A model generated the notes under the pieces. It searched no databases. It had not been told where the DNA came from and saw only the letters and a program-made list of their open reading frames with translations. Shown in pieces: positions 9,702-17,563 of a stretch of DNA of 64,000 nucleotides. Each line of letters starts with the position of its first letter. Position 1 is the first letter of the stretch. Source of the DNA: Clostridiales bacterium (lineage in GTDB: Bacteria > Bacillota > Clostridia > Saccharofermentanales > Saccharofermentanaceae); NCBI GenBank assembly GCA_017964005.1, contig JAGCSR010000056.1, positions 85,276 to 149,275 on the forward strand, in the 5' to 3' direction. Both the position numbers and the translations under genes were made by a program.

Positions 9702-9719
9702 CCGTGTCTTCGGACGCGG
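9702..9719 (+). promoter_or_regulatory. UUCG-capped hairpin in the 5' leader of the PilX-like gene
   Basis: CCGTGTC, loop TTCG, GACGCGG: seven base pairs with one G-U. It begins roughly 15 bases after the predicted transcription start and ends 35 bases before the ATG, too far from any T run to be a terminator. It may stabilise the 5' end of the message. Confidence 0.5.
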
Positions 9720-9754
9720 GTGAACATACATTATAAGAAGGAAGGTACACTTCT

Positions 9755-11698
9755 ATGATGAGAATGATCAAGAACAGCCCAAAGGGGCACAGAGCAGATA
9801 AGAAGGGTGTTATCCTTGTAACTGTTCTGTTTATCCTTGCCATGGCGATGATATTCATCTCATGCGCACTGTTGCTGACCAGCGCTACGAGAGGCCGTGT
9901 CTATGAAGGGACTGAGAAGTCTCAGGCAAGACTTACTCTTACATCAGCGATCGAGTCTTTCTACCAGGCTCTCCAGATGCAGGAGATCACGGACGATGCT
10001 CTCGAAGCTTATGCTGATGCCAATGCAACGCTGCAGGTAATCATGGATGATAACACCATCCCGGGTATGTACGCATCAGGTCCTGCCGGCGGAACGGATA
10101 ATGTTACGAATGCGAAGTTCTACAACACCACCGTTGGCGGTAAGGATTATGTTGTTGTTGACTTCACAACAACGATCGGCGACAAGACAGAGAATGCAAG
10201 AGCATTCCTGTATGAGAATGAGATCCCCGAGCCTCCGCAGCTCTTCAATTCCCAGGTTGACTACAACGGCCCTATGGGAAACAACTTCCGTGGCGGTATC
10301 GGAAAGCACAATTTCTCTTCGAATCCTACGGACAATATAGTTGTTTGGAGAGGCGATTACCATTCCAATCAGTCTCAGGGAACTCCTACTTATTCTGATA
10401 TGCTCTTTATCGGCGGCAACGGCGCCGGTGCAAAGAAAGCATATTTCGAGAACAATGAGCATATCCTGGGTGATATGATCTTCATGGATAACTACACATT
10501 ATCCTGGAGTTCTACAGCCGGCAATTTCGACGGTGACGTATATTTCCTCGGACCCGGAGGAAAGGCCGGAGCTTTCAGCGATTCATCAGATGCCAGCAGG
10601 TCGTATGCGAAGAGCAATTCCGTTTGGCTGTTTGCGAACAGGACCGGTAATGCCGGATCCGGCGAGAGCCCTAAGATAACATTCAATATGCTTACAGGTT
10701 CGAAGGCAACATTGTTCCTCAAGAGCCCCACAGGCGGATGGGATGCAAGCTTGGCAAGTGCTCTCAGCAGCGGCAACAACTACTCTTCCAAGATGAGTTC
10801 ATGGCAGACTGCTTACAACAACGGAACATACACATCCAAGGTAAACAAGGCTAAGAGATTCTATACAACAGACACCAGTTCTCTTGTTCAGGTCTATCCT
10901 ACGACAAGCCAGATGAAGTCACAGTATGGCATGCCTATATCTGCTTCGGATTGCACAGGATATACATCCACAACTCTCGGTGCCCTTTGCTCCACATACA
11001 GCGGGCAGATGATCCCGGCCGGTAACTATCTCATTACTGCCGGCGGCGGAAACCACGAGGTTGGCGGTGACAGTGTTGCTGTAACCAAGTTGTTCCTTGA
11101 CGGATCCGCGGATTATATCTTCTACTTCAATACATCAGTAGATATCAACGGTATTATCTTTGCTGTCGTAAATCCTTCTCAGGATCATCACCAGTATTTC
11201 ATCCTTGGTCCCGGAAAGAGTATGACCATCAGCCATGACAACAATAATGCTTCCAAGGTCACATCAGGATTTATGTCTGTATCCAGAACCGGAAGCAGCA
11301 GCCCTTCGACATATTCTTCTGCTATTGACGGACTGTCTCCGGCTGCCTGCAAGTCTGCATATGACGGAATAAAGAAGCCTACCATCCAGATCTACTGCAT
11401 GGATAATAACTTCGTCCAGATAAAGAGACAGAGTGTAGTTGAAGCTTATGTCGGAATGTTCCAGAGCAGTTATAGCAGCCAGACGAGTGAACTCAATGTA
11501 ATGAATCTGCAAACATCGCAGTTTGCCTTCTACGGAAGAATAATGGCAACAAAGATCACGAATACTTCCGGTGATTTCGGTATGCCTTACTGCCCTGCTC
11601 CCAATGTTCATAACGCTGAGGAGTACACAGAGGTTTCTTCCAAGTACAAGGTTGCATCACTCCAGTACTACTACGGAGACGGAACGATTCCGGATTAA
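9755..11698 (+). CDS. PilX-like type IV pilus-associated surface protein
   Basis: 647 residues. The N-terminus is basic and followed by one long hydrophobic helix (GVILVTVLFILAMAMIFISC). This matches the PilX_N start, which lacks the Glu-5 seen in pilins. A helical segment to about residue 120 precedes a very long Gly/Ser/Thr/Asn-rich beta region of about 500 residues, far larger than ordinary PilX minor pilins (about 200). AGAAGGAAGG nine bases before ATG 9755 sets the start. It has its own promoter and terminator, and stands upstream of the pilus genes, which start 4.2 kb downstream. A role as a large pilus-tip or surface adhesin subunit is plausible but inferred. Confidence 0.6.
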   Translation: MMRMIKNSPKGHRADKKGVILVTVLFILAMAMIFISCALLLTSATRGRVYEGTEKSQARLTLTSAIESFYQALQMQEITDDALEAYADANATLQVIMDDNTIPGMYASGPAGGTDNVTNAKFYNTTVGGKDYVVVDFTTTIGDKTENARAFLYENEIPEPPQLFNSQVDYNGPMGNNFRGGIGKHNFSSNPTDNIVVWRGDYHSNQSQGTPTYSDMLFIGGNGAGAKKAYFENNEHILGDMIFMDNYTLSWSSTAGNFDGDVYFLGPGGKAGAFSDSSDASRSYAKSNSVWLFANRTGNAGSGESPKITFNMLTGSKATLFLKSPTGGWDASLASALSSGNNYSSKMSSWQTAYNNGTYTSKVNKAKRFYTTDTSSLVQVYPTTSQMKSQYGMPISASDCTGYTSTTLGALCSTYSGQMIPAGNYLITAGGGNHEVGGDSVAVTKLFLDGSADYIFYFNTSVDINGIIFAVVNPSQDHHQYFILGPGKSMTISHDNNNASKVTSGFMSVSRTGSSSPSTYSSAIDGLSPAACKSAYDGIKKPTIQIYCMDNNFVQIKRQSVVEAYVGMFQSSYSSQTSELNVMNLQTSQFAFYGRIMATKITNTSGDFGMPYCPAPNVHNAEEYTEVSSKYKVASLQYYYGDGTIPD

Positions 11699-11732
11699 TG
11701 AAGTAGCTGATACTTGTATCTGAATCAGATCA

Positions 11733-11765
11733 AAAAAGGGTTGTCCTAGCGGGACAACCCTTTTC
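11733..11765 (+). terminator. Intrinsic terminator of the PilX-like gene
   Basis: AAAAGGGTTGTCC (11734-11746) pairs with its complement at 11752-11764 across a short loop, flanked by an A run before and TTTTC after. The opposite gene ends at 11789, so it may work in both directions. Confidence 0.88.
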
Positions 11766-11788
11766 TCATTATGAATTATGAAGAATGA

Positions 11789-12217
11789 TCATTCCAAAGT
11801 GATCAGCCTGACCGCACCGATGACTTCAATGGCAAGGTCCGGTGCAGTATAAGAAGTGATCCGGATATCAGTAGATGAAGGGTCGATCCCGTATTGTTCC
11901 ATACTCTCGACCGAAGCTCCGGTGATCAGGGAATTGCCGGCAAGACGGGTAAGATCATCATGAAGAGGGTGATCTCCACTGATCATCCTGACAGAAGAAC
12001 CGGACAACAGGAGGATCGCAACTTTCTGAGCCGGATCGGAAAGAGCCGTCATAAAAGAAGACAGCAGGGCACGTCCGTGTTCTGTGTCCTCCGAATACCA
12101 ATCATGTTTGATATGGACTGTCAGGTCCAGGTAAGATCCCGGATCAAGTGTCTCTTCCTGAGGCAGGAGCTCAAAGTCAACAACGGTTGACGGATCATTG
12201 TTTTGACCGCACTTCAT
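11789..12217 (-). CDS. Small protein, possibly DsrE/YedF-like
   Basis: 142 residues. ATG 12217 is chosen over the TTG just before it because GGAGGG lies six bases upstream. I see no membrane segment. The central stretch (QKVAILLLSGSSVRMISGD) followed by an alternating helix/strand pattern and a 'name the element by position' loop (GASVESMEQYGIDPSST) resembles the C-terminal DsrE-like domain of YedF selenium-metabolism proteins, but the cysteines usual there are absent. It overlaps the end of the DUF6062 gene and is the last gene of the leftward cluster. Function unknown; the family suggestion is tentative. Confidence 0.5.
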   Translation of the reverse strand: MKCGQNNDPSTVVDFELLPQEETLDPGSYLDLTVHIKHDWYSEDTEHGRALLSSFMTALSDPAQKVAILLLSGSSVRMISGDHPLHDDLTRLAGNSLITGASVESMEQYGIDPSSTDIRITSYTAPDLAIEVIGAVRLITLE

Positions 12218-12944
12218 CAAAATCCCTCCTGTCCGAAGATAAGAATCTCATGGAACGCTGGATGGCATTCTTGCTATTGCCCCAGGGCTTGTCTTTATTC
12301 CTGTAGTCGAATTTCAATGTGAACCATTCCACATCGTCTTCCAGAGTCTTGAATGCCGAAGCTGCATTGTTTTGGATATCGGAAACGAATTCCTGAGCAT
12401 CAGACTGCGACATGGAGGTGGCAGCCCGAAGGAGCAGCGCGGTGTGGGGAAGACAGCAGGTCTTGTTCTTAAACTTTGCCTTGAACTGGTCATCATGCTT
12501 ATACATCCAGATGATGACATCCGTATAATGTCCCATCGCTTCATTTATGTTGTCACATATGGGGCAGGTCGCAACTCTTTTGTCGATAAGATCGGCAGCC
12601 TGATTGAGCTTGGCTTTGAAATCCTTACCTTTAAAGAGTCCTCCTGATGAAGGTGCCGCGGATTTTGCCAATGTGTCGCAAACCTCTGCGTCCATGTCTT
12701 TGAGGTGTGTATGGAGCATCAGTCCTAGACCGAGCCTTCCGGCTTCGCTGTTGTTGAGCATTCCCATGTGGACTGGGCAGAAACCGGTCTTGTTGGTTAT
12801 GACTCTTGTATCAGGTTCCATGAGCGATGGTCCCAGATAGTAGTCGAGATAATTCTTCTCGGAATTGTCCCTTAATGTACAAAGGGGACATTCACAGTCT
12901 GAATCATATGCGTCATTAACGGGGATCATATAGATCTTTTCCAT
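12195..12944 (-). CDS. DUF6062-type Cys-rich protein
   Basis: About 249 residues, no membrane span. It carries three pairs of metal-type cysteines: CECPLC near residue 17-20, CPVHMG near 58, and CPICD near 130. An isolated CCLPH follows in the second half. This pattern, with the N-terminal MEKIYMIPVNDAY start, matches proteins annotated DUF6062 in Clostridia, of unknown function; zinc or Fe-S binding is likely from the Cys pairs. I set the start at ATG 12944: AAAGGAG lies nine bases upstream inside the end of the ATPase gene, whose stop is at 12946, so the two are almost abutting. Confidence 0.7.
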   Translation of the reverse strand: MEKIYMIPVNDAYDSDCECPLCTLRDNSEKNYLDYYLGPSLMEPDTRVITNKTGFCPVHMGMLNNSEAGRLGLGLMLHTHLKDMDAEVCDTLAKSAAPSSGGLFKGKDFKAKLNQAADLIDKRVATCPICDNINEAMGHYTDVIIWMYKHDDQFKAKFKNKTCCLPHTALLLRAATSMSQSDAQEFVSDIQNNAASAFKTLEDDVEWFTLKFDYRNKDKPWGNSKNAIQRSMRFLSSDRRDFDEVRSKQ

Positions 12945-12945
12945 A

Positions 12946-13965
12946 TCAGTCTTCTCCTTTATGCAGCAGGTGTCCTGCTCTGACATTTACACCAACTATG
13001 GTAATGGAAGTGAATTCCTCGATCGCGTGTCCGACCTTTTGCTGGGCCTGCATAAGAGCACTTCTTGCATTGAACCCGTAGTACAGCGCGAGTTCAAGGC
13101 TTATCTCGATGCCGTAAGTCCTTTTCTCCGTCTTAAAGGATTCGACCTTGGCGATGCCTGATACGGACTTAAGAACGATCCTTATAAGATCCAGGAGCGC
13201 TTCATCTGAGATAGAGTAAGCTCCCAGTGAAGAGAAGGTGGGACGTACTACGGTTCTTTCAAAATCCTGGACCTGAGGGACGACTCCGCGCTCTCGGTCG
13301 AATCTTTGGCGAAGCTTACTGAACGGGTCGGAAAAGTATCCCGAGAATTCGTGTTTGACTTCCATGCTGGGGACGGGGATCGTATGCATTCCTTCAGTCA
13401 TCCTGGTATTGCGTGCGACCTGACGTTCTTCTTCGGTGGATACGTCTTCGATCCTTATGAGCATGGAAGGCTGGTTGAGCCAGAGGTTATCGCATATCTT
13501 GGATAACATCGAATCGGAAGTTCCCAGTATCATCAGGGCAGCGGGGTTGCACTCGACTAGAGCTCTTCGCATTACGGAAGATCTGGTCTCGTCGGTAAAG
13601 ATAGCCTGCCTTACGGATTCCATCTTGGTCGGAGCTTTCTTTGCCGAAGTTCCGGCTACGATCTTGGATCCGTTGATGAGAAGACCGTCATCGATGATGT
13701 AATAGATGTTGTTGGCCGAAGCTACGGATATGGCCCTGGTACTCTTTCCGGTTCCGGAAGGACCTACGAAAGAGACGACCGCGATATGGGACAGCGCTTC
13801 GCGGGTCAGCGCTTCGCTGTCCAATATAAGTTCTATGTCTCTTACCTGTTCCTGTGATGAGGATTGGGCGGCAGACGTTCTGTCAAACCTGTGCAAAGTA
13901 GCACGAAGCTCCGGGATCAGAGCCTTAGGTTTGCCGGTGTTTGTCTTCTGTCCGTTGTCGCTCAC
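12946..13965 (-). CDS. P-loop NTPase fused to an Asp23/Gls24 (alkaline-shock) domain
   Basis: 339 residues. An N-terminal linker of about 60 residues leads to a Walker A motif (FVGPSGTGKST, near residue 70), followed by a nucleotide-binding fold in which a Walker B-like AALMILGTSD occurs near 145. The last ~100 residues (..ISDEALLDLIRIVLKSV..YGIEISLELALYYG..VGVNVRAGHLL) have the strand/helix order of the Asp23/YloU family. GTG 13965 is the start, 4 bp after the YebC stop, with GGGAG upstream. Asp23 proteins are small membrane-associated stress or wall proteins; a fusion to an ATPase is uncommon. What it acts on is unknown. The domain calls rest on visible motifs. Confidence 0.75.
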   Translation of the reverse strand: MSDNGQKTNTGKPKALIPELRATLHRFDRTSAAQSSSQEQVRDIELILDSEALTREALSHIAVVSFVGPSGTGKSTRAISVASANNIYYIIDDGLLINGSKIVAGTSAKKAPTKMESVRQAIFTDETRSSVMRRALVECNPAALMILGTSDSMLSKICDNLWLNQPSMLIRIEDVSTEEERQVARNTRMTEGMHTIPVPSMEVKHEFSGYFSDPFSKLRQRFDRERGVVPQVQDFERTVVRPTFSSLGAYSISDEALLDLIRIVLKSVSGIAKVESFKTEKRTYGIEISLELALYYGFNARSALMQAQQKVGHAIEEFTSITIVGVNVRAGHLLHKGED

Positions 13966-13971
13966 CTGATA

Positions 13972-14697
13972 TTATGACTCCCAGTTATGGTAAACCTCTT
14001 GGATATCTTCGTTATCGTCCATCATATCCAGCATTTTCTCGAGTTTCTCACAAGTCTCTTCGTCATCGACCTTGGCAGTTGTCGTTGCAACCGGGCCGAG
14101 GTTGGAATCGGCGAATGTATAGCCCTTGGCCTCCAGAGCATCCTTAACCTGGTAATAATCTTCGGGTGCGGTGATGATCTCGTAATATTCATCATCTGCG
14201 GAAAAATCAGCGGCGCCGCAATCCAGAGCATCACCCATGACCGTATCCTCGTCTTCGAAATCTTCTCTTGAGATAACGATGACACCCTTCTCTTCGAACA
14301 GGAAGGATACGCTTCCTCCGACACCCAGGTTTCCGCCGTTCTTATCGAAAATGTGTCTTACATCGGCTGCTGTCCTGTTACGGTTATTGGTGAGGGCTCT
14401 TACCATGATGGCAACTCCGCCGGGACCGTAACCTTCATAAGTGATCTCTTCGTAGTCGTCACCTTCGCCTGCGCCCGCAGCCTTCTTGATGGCACGGTTG
14501 ATGTTATCGTTAGGCATGTTCGCGGCCTTAGCTTTGGAAATAACGTCTTTGAGCCTGGAGTTGCCTGCGGGATCGGGGCCTCCGGCTTTGACCGCAACCG
14601 CGATCTCCTTGGCGAGCTTCGTATAGACTGCGCCTTTTGCTGCGTCAGCAGCTTCCTTCTTACGTTTGATGTTACTCCATTTTGAATGACCGGACAT
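13972..14697 (-). CDS. YebC/PmpR family transcription or translation factor
   Basis: 241 residues, the usual length. The start MSGHSKWSNIKRKKEA is the family hallmark, followed by GGPDPAGNSRLKDVI and KAKAANMPNDNINRAIKK. YebC proteins are DNA/RNA-associated regulators; recent work also links some to ribosome stalling relief. ATG 14697 has GGAGGTC at a normal distance. The prepilin peptidase gene lies 14 bases upstream and the P-loop/Asp23 gene begins seven bases beyond the stop, so it sits inside one leftward operon. Confidence 0.95.
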   Translation of the reverse strand: MSGHSKWSNIKRKKEAADAAKGAVYTKLAKEIAVAVKAGGPDPAGNSRLKDVISKAKAANMPNDNINRAIKKAAGAGEGDDYEEITYEGYGPGGVAIMVRALTNNRNRTAADVRHIFDKNGGNLGVGGSVSFLFEEKGVIVISREDFEDEDTVMGDALDCGAADFSADDEYYEIITAPEDYYQVKDALEAKGYTFADSNLGPVATTTAKVDDEETCEKLEKMLDMMDDNEDIQEVYHNWES

Positions 14698-14711
14698 AAA
14701 AGACCTCCGTT

Positions 14712-15566
14712 TTATTGAAATATCTTAACGAGACAGAATCTTACTGCCATGTAAGCCAGGAAAATAATGAATGCGGTGATCGCAGAATACTTGCGTCTCT
14801 TGTCGGAACGCATAAAGCACATTAATGATGCGTAGACACAGGCGGTGATCACTGTTCTTACGTACTCGTTGCCTGCTGAGAAGAAGAAACCGTAATAAGG
14901 GATCGAAAGCATTACGATGTCGATAAGAAGCTCGGCTTTGCCGTATTTTCTCTTGAATGCCAGACACAGCAATGCCGTAAGTCCTACGGACAGCGCGATC
15001 TTACCCAAGGTGATGACTGTCTGTTCAAAAGACAGGATAACAGTGTCGGCATTATACCCGTAGAATCCCAGGATATAGGGAAGAATGCTGGCTATGATCT
15101 TCAATATGACCGAAGTTACCGCAAATCCCGTAAAACATTTGCCTGTATCGTAGAGGATCATCATCGACGAGATGGCAACGGAACAGGCTGCAATGAACAT
15201 CAGGAAGTAAATTGTGTAGAAGATCAGGGAGAGATTGTCGGGCCATAAGATTATCGGTGCCGAATACTCGGCGGAGATAATTGCCGCAATACAGAATGTA
15301 AGCCCCGTAAAACTCTCGATCTTTGCGTACCTGGACGCAATGGGGGCGCCGCAATAGCGGCACTTACCGCGGAGGAACAGCCAGCTGAATACGGGGACGA
15401 GATCCAATGCGCCCAAAGTGTGGCCGCAGGTCATGCACATCGAATGACCCCGGGATACGCTGCGTCCTGCAGGGATCCTGTATATGATGACGTTAAGGAA
15501 GCTTCCGATGATAAATCCCAGGAGCGTGAAGAATACTATGAAGAAACCGTATATAAACCCCGTCAA
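14712..15566 (-). CDS. Prepilin peptidase (A24/TFPP) with apparently degenerate catalytic aspartates
   Basis: 284 residues, about eight membrane spans. The N-terminal domain is standard: GSFLNVIIYRIP, then CMTC and CRYC cysteine pairs (near 44-47 and 68-71), which bind zinc in the methyltransferase half of PilD-type enzymes. In the peptidase half the first catalytic motif, normally IDLxxxxIPD, reads AISSMMILYD (near 130-139): the expected Asp is Ser. The second, normally GxGDVK, reads YGKAELLID (near 207-215), so Asp is replaced by Glu or shifted. Start TTG 15566 has GGAGGG upstream. It is divergent from pilB. Family assignment is firm; protease activity is doubtful. See findings. Confidence 0.85.
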   Translation of the reverse strand: MTGFIYGFFIVFFTLLGFIIGSFLNVIIYRIPAGRSVSRGHSMCMTCGHTLGALDLVPVFSWLFLRGKCRYCGAPIASRYAKIESFTGLTFCIAAIISAEYSAPIILWPDNLSLIFYTIYFLMFIAACSVAISSMMILYDTGKCFTGFAVTSVILKIIASILPYILGFYGYNADTVILSFEQTVITLGKIALSVGLTALLCLAFKRKYGKAELLIDIVMLSIPYYGFFFSAGNEYVRTVITACVYASLMCFMRSDKRRKYSAITAFIIFLAYMAVRFCLVKIFQ

Positions 15567-15749
15567 GACAAATGCCCTCCATTTATATTTAACAATTTAA
15601 TATACCATATTATAATGAGAATGTGTAACAAATTGTGTCCTTGACGGACCGGTGAAGGCGATGTTCAGGGGGTCTGATCCTTGTCATATTCCTATCATTT
15701 TTGTCACGATATTGTCAACCGTGAAAATTTATGCAAACTGCCAAAATAC

Positions 15750-15778
15750 TTGATTTTTAATCGGAATCGCTATATAGT
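15750..15778 (+). promoter_or_regulatory. Sigma-A promoter for the pilus operon
   Basis: TTGATT (15750-15755), 17-base spacer, TATAGT (15773-15778). The predicted transcription start falls at about 15785, exactly where the leader hairpin begins. Confidence 0.55.
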
Positions 15779-15783
15779 TTTAT

Positions 15784-15833
15784 AGAATATGCTCGCCAGG
15801 AGTCTGTCTTGCGTGCCTGCAAATGCATATTCT
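15784..15833 (+). promoter_or_regulatory. Leader hairpin at the 5' end of the pilB transcript
   Basis: AGAATATGC at 15784-15792 pairs perfectly with its complement at 15825-15833, enclosing a 32-base loop that itself contains a CAGG/CCTG pair. It sits between the promoter and the GGAGGG site at about 15866, and is not followed by a T run. A structured leader is clear; its role is not. Confidence 0.5.
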
Positions 15834-15875
15834 CGTTTTAAACCATGACCTGTGGGGCCTTAAACGGAGGGTTAA

Positions 15876-17540
15876 ATGAAAAGATTAGGAGATATCCTCG
15901 TCGAGAGCGGGTTCTTAAACGCAACGGAACTTGCAGAAGCTCTTTCTCAGCAAAAAGAGACCGGAAAGAGATTAGGTGAAGTAATCGTAGAGAGCGGACT
16001 TCTGTCCGAATTCGATATCTTAAGAGCCGTATCGTCTCAGTTCAATTACCCTATTATCGATCTGACCAGCCTGGAGATAGACCCTAAGGCGACGGCACTT
16101 CTCGATGAGAAGTTCTGTTCCGAGCACGCGGTGCTCCCGATCGGATTCGACGGTGACAGCCTGGTTGTCGCGATCGATGACCCCATGGACTTTACAATAG
16201 AAGAAGAACTCCAGTTCCGTACCGGATATCAGGTAATCCTGATGCTGGCTACCAGATCTTCCATTCTTGATGCCGTTAAGGTTAATTACGGTAAGGAGAT
16301 TGCCCAGAAGGCTGCAGAGGAACTTGGTGTTGAACTTGAAGCCGAGGTATCTGCTGCGGATGCCGAGATGGCAGAAGCCATTAACTCCGCTCCTGTCGTT
16401 AAGCTCGTTAACTCCATGATCGACTACGCTATCAGAGCCGGATCTTCGGATATTCACGTTGAGCCTTTGGAGGACAGAGTCAGAGTCCGTATCCGTATCG
16501 ACGGCGTTATGCAGGAGGTCATGAGCAACCCGATCTCCGCAAAGGATGCGATCACCACGAGAATCAAGATCTTGGGCGGTATGAACATCGCAGAGAAGCG
16601 TATCCCTCAGGACGGACGTATCAGGACCGAGATCAACGGCGAACCTGTCGACATGCGTGTATCCATCCTTCCTTGTATCACAGGTGAGAAGACGGTTATC
16701 CGTATCCTTGCGAAGAATGACGGTAACCTCAACAGAAAATATCTCGGTATCTCAGATCATAATAATGAACTTATCAATAAGATCATCAAGGTACCTCAGG
16801 GAATCTGCCTGATCTCGGGACCTACCGGATCCGGTAAGACCACCACACTTTATACACTCCTTTCAGAGAAGAATACTCCCGAGACAAATATCATCACGGT
16901 TGAAGACCCTGTCGAGATCAGGATCCCCGGTATCAACCAGGTTCAGGTTAATACCAAAGCGGGAATGACATTCGCCAGCGGTCTTCGTTCTATCCTGCGT
17001 CAGGACCCCGACATCGTTCTCGTCGGTGAGATCCGTGACGGTGAGACCGCAGAGATAGCAATGCGTGCCGCCATCACGGGACACTTGGTTTTCAGTACCA
17101 TCCATACCAACGATGCCGTATCGTCCATCAACAGACTTATCGATATGGGTCTGGAGCCCTATATGGTCTGCTCCGCTCTTGTCGGAGTCGTATCACAGCG
17201 TCTTGTCAGACGTATCTGCACCAATTGCCGTGAAGCTTATGAGCCCGGCGAGGACGATATCGTTCTGCTGAGACTTGAGCCCGGTCAGAAGATCTACCGC
17301 GGCAAAGACTGTTCAGAGTGTAATGACAGCGGATATAAGGGAAGAATCGCTATCCATGAGATCGTCGTAATGACGAGAGCCATGAAGGTTCTTATCGAGA
17401 AGCGTGCAAGTGAAGAAGATATGAGAAACCTGGCTGTTTCCGAAGGAACACAGATGCTTCAGGATTCTGCAAGAGCTTTGGTTCTGGAGGGTATCACCAC
17501 CGTCTTCGAACTTAACAGAGTTGCTTACACAATAGATTAA
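15876..17540 (+). CDS. pilB: Type IV pilus assembly ATPase PilB (MshEN-GspE type)
   Basis: 554 residues. It powers pilus extension as a cytoplasmic hexameric ATPase. The N-terminus has two exact copies of the RLGxx..Q 24-residue MshEN motif (residues 3-26 and 32-55) separated by five residues, the arrangement known to bind cyclic di-GMP. The GspE core has Walker A GPTGSGKTT near 315, an Asp box EDPVEIRIPGI, a Walker B DPDIVLVGEIRD, and a His box IHTNDA. Zinc tetracysteine pairs CTNC (near 447) and CSEC (near 478) complete a canonical PilB. Start ATG has GGAGGG nine bases upstream. It opens the pilus operon. Confidence 0.97.
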   Translation: MKRLGDILVESGFLNATELAEALSQQKETGKRLGEVIVESGLLSEFDILRAVSSQFNYPIIDLTSLEIDPKATALLDEKFCSEHAVLPIGFDGDSLVVAIDDPMDFTIEEELQFRTGYQVILMLATRSSILDAVKVNYGKEIAQKAAEELGVELEAEVSAADAEMAEAINSAPVVKLVNSMIDYAIRAGSSDIHVEPLEDRVRVRIRIDGVMQEVMSNPISAKDAITTRIKILGGMNIAEKRIPQDGRIRTEINGEPVDMRVSILPCITGEKTVIRILAKNDGNLNRKYLGISDHNNELINKIIKVPQGICLISGPTGSGKTTTLYTLLSEKNTPETNIITVEDPVEIRIPGINQVQVNTKAGMTFASGLRSILRQDPDIVLVGEIRDGETAEIAMRAAITGHLVFSTIHTNDAVSSINRLIDMGLEPYMVCSALVGVVSQRLVRRICTNCREAYEPGEDDIVLLRLEPGQKIYRGKDCSECNDSGYKGRIAIHEIVVMTRAMKVLIEKRASEEDMRNLAVSEGTQMLQDSARALVLEGITTVFELNRVAYTID

Positions 17541-17563
17541 TATACAGAGGAGGAGTTATTAAA

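Larger units (their letters stand above)
15567..15875. other. Intergenic region between prepilin peptidase and pilB
   Basis: 309 bases with no gene. The right part holds the pilB promoter and leader hairpin described separately. The left part is AT-rich and includes TATAAT-like words on the minus strand near 15610 that could drive the leftward genes, but no convincing -35 goes with them. No known riboswitch consensus was recognised. Confidence 0.5.

Noticed and set aside
15567..15875. Cyclic-di-GMP riboswitch before pilB
   Set aside because: Checked because PilB has MshEN motifs; the GACGCAAAGC core and other conserved parts of class I are absent and no class II pattern was recognised.
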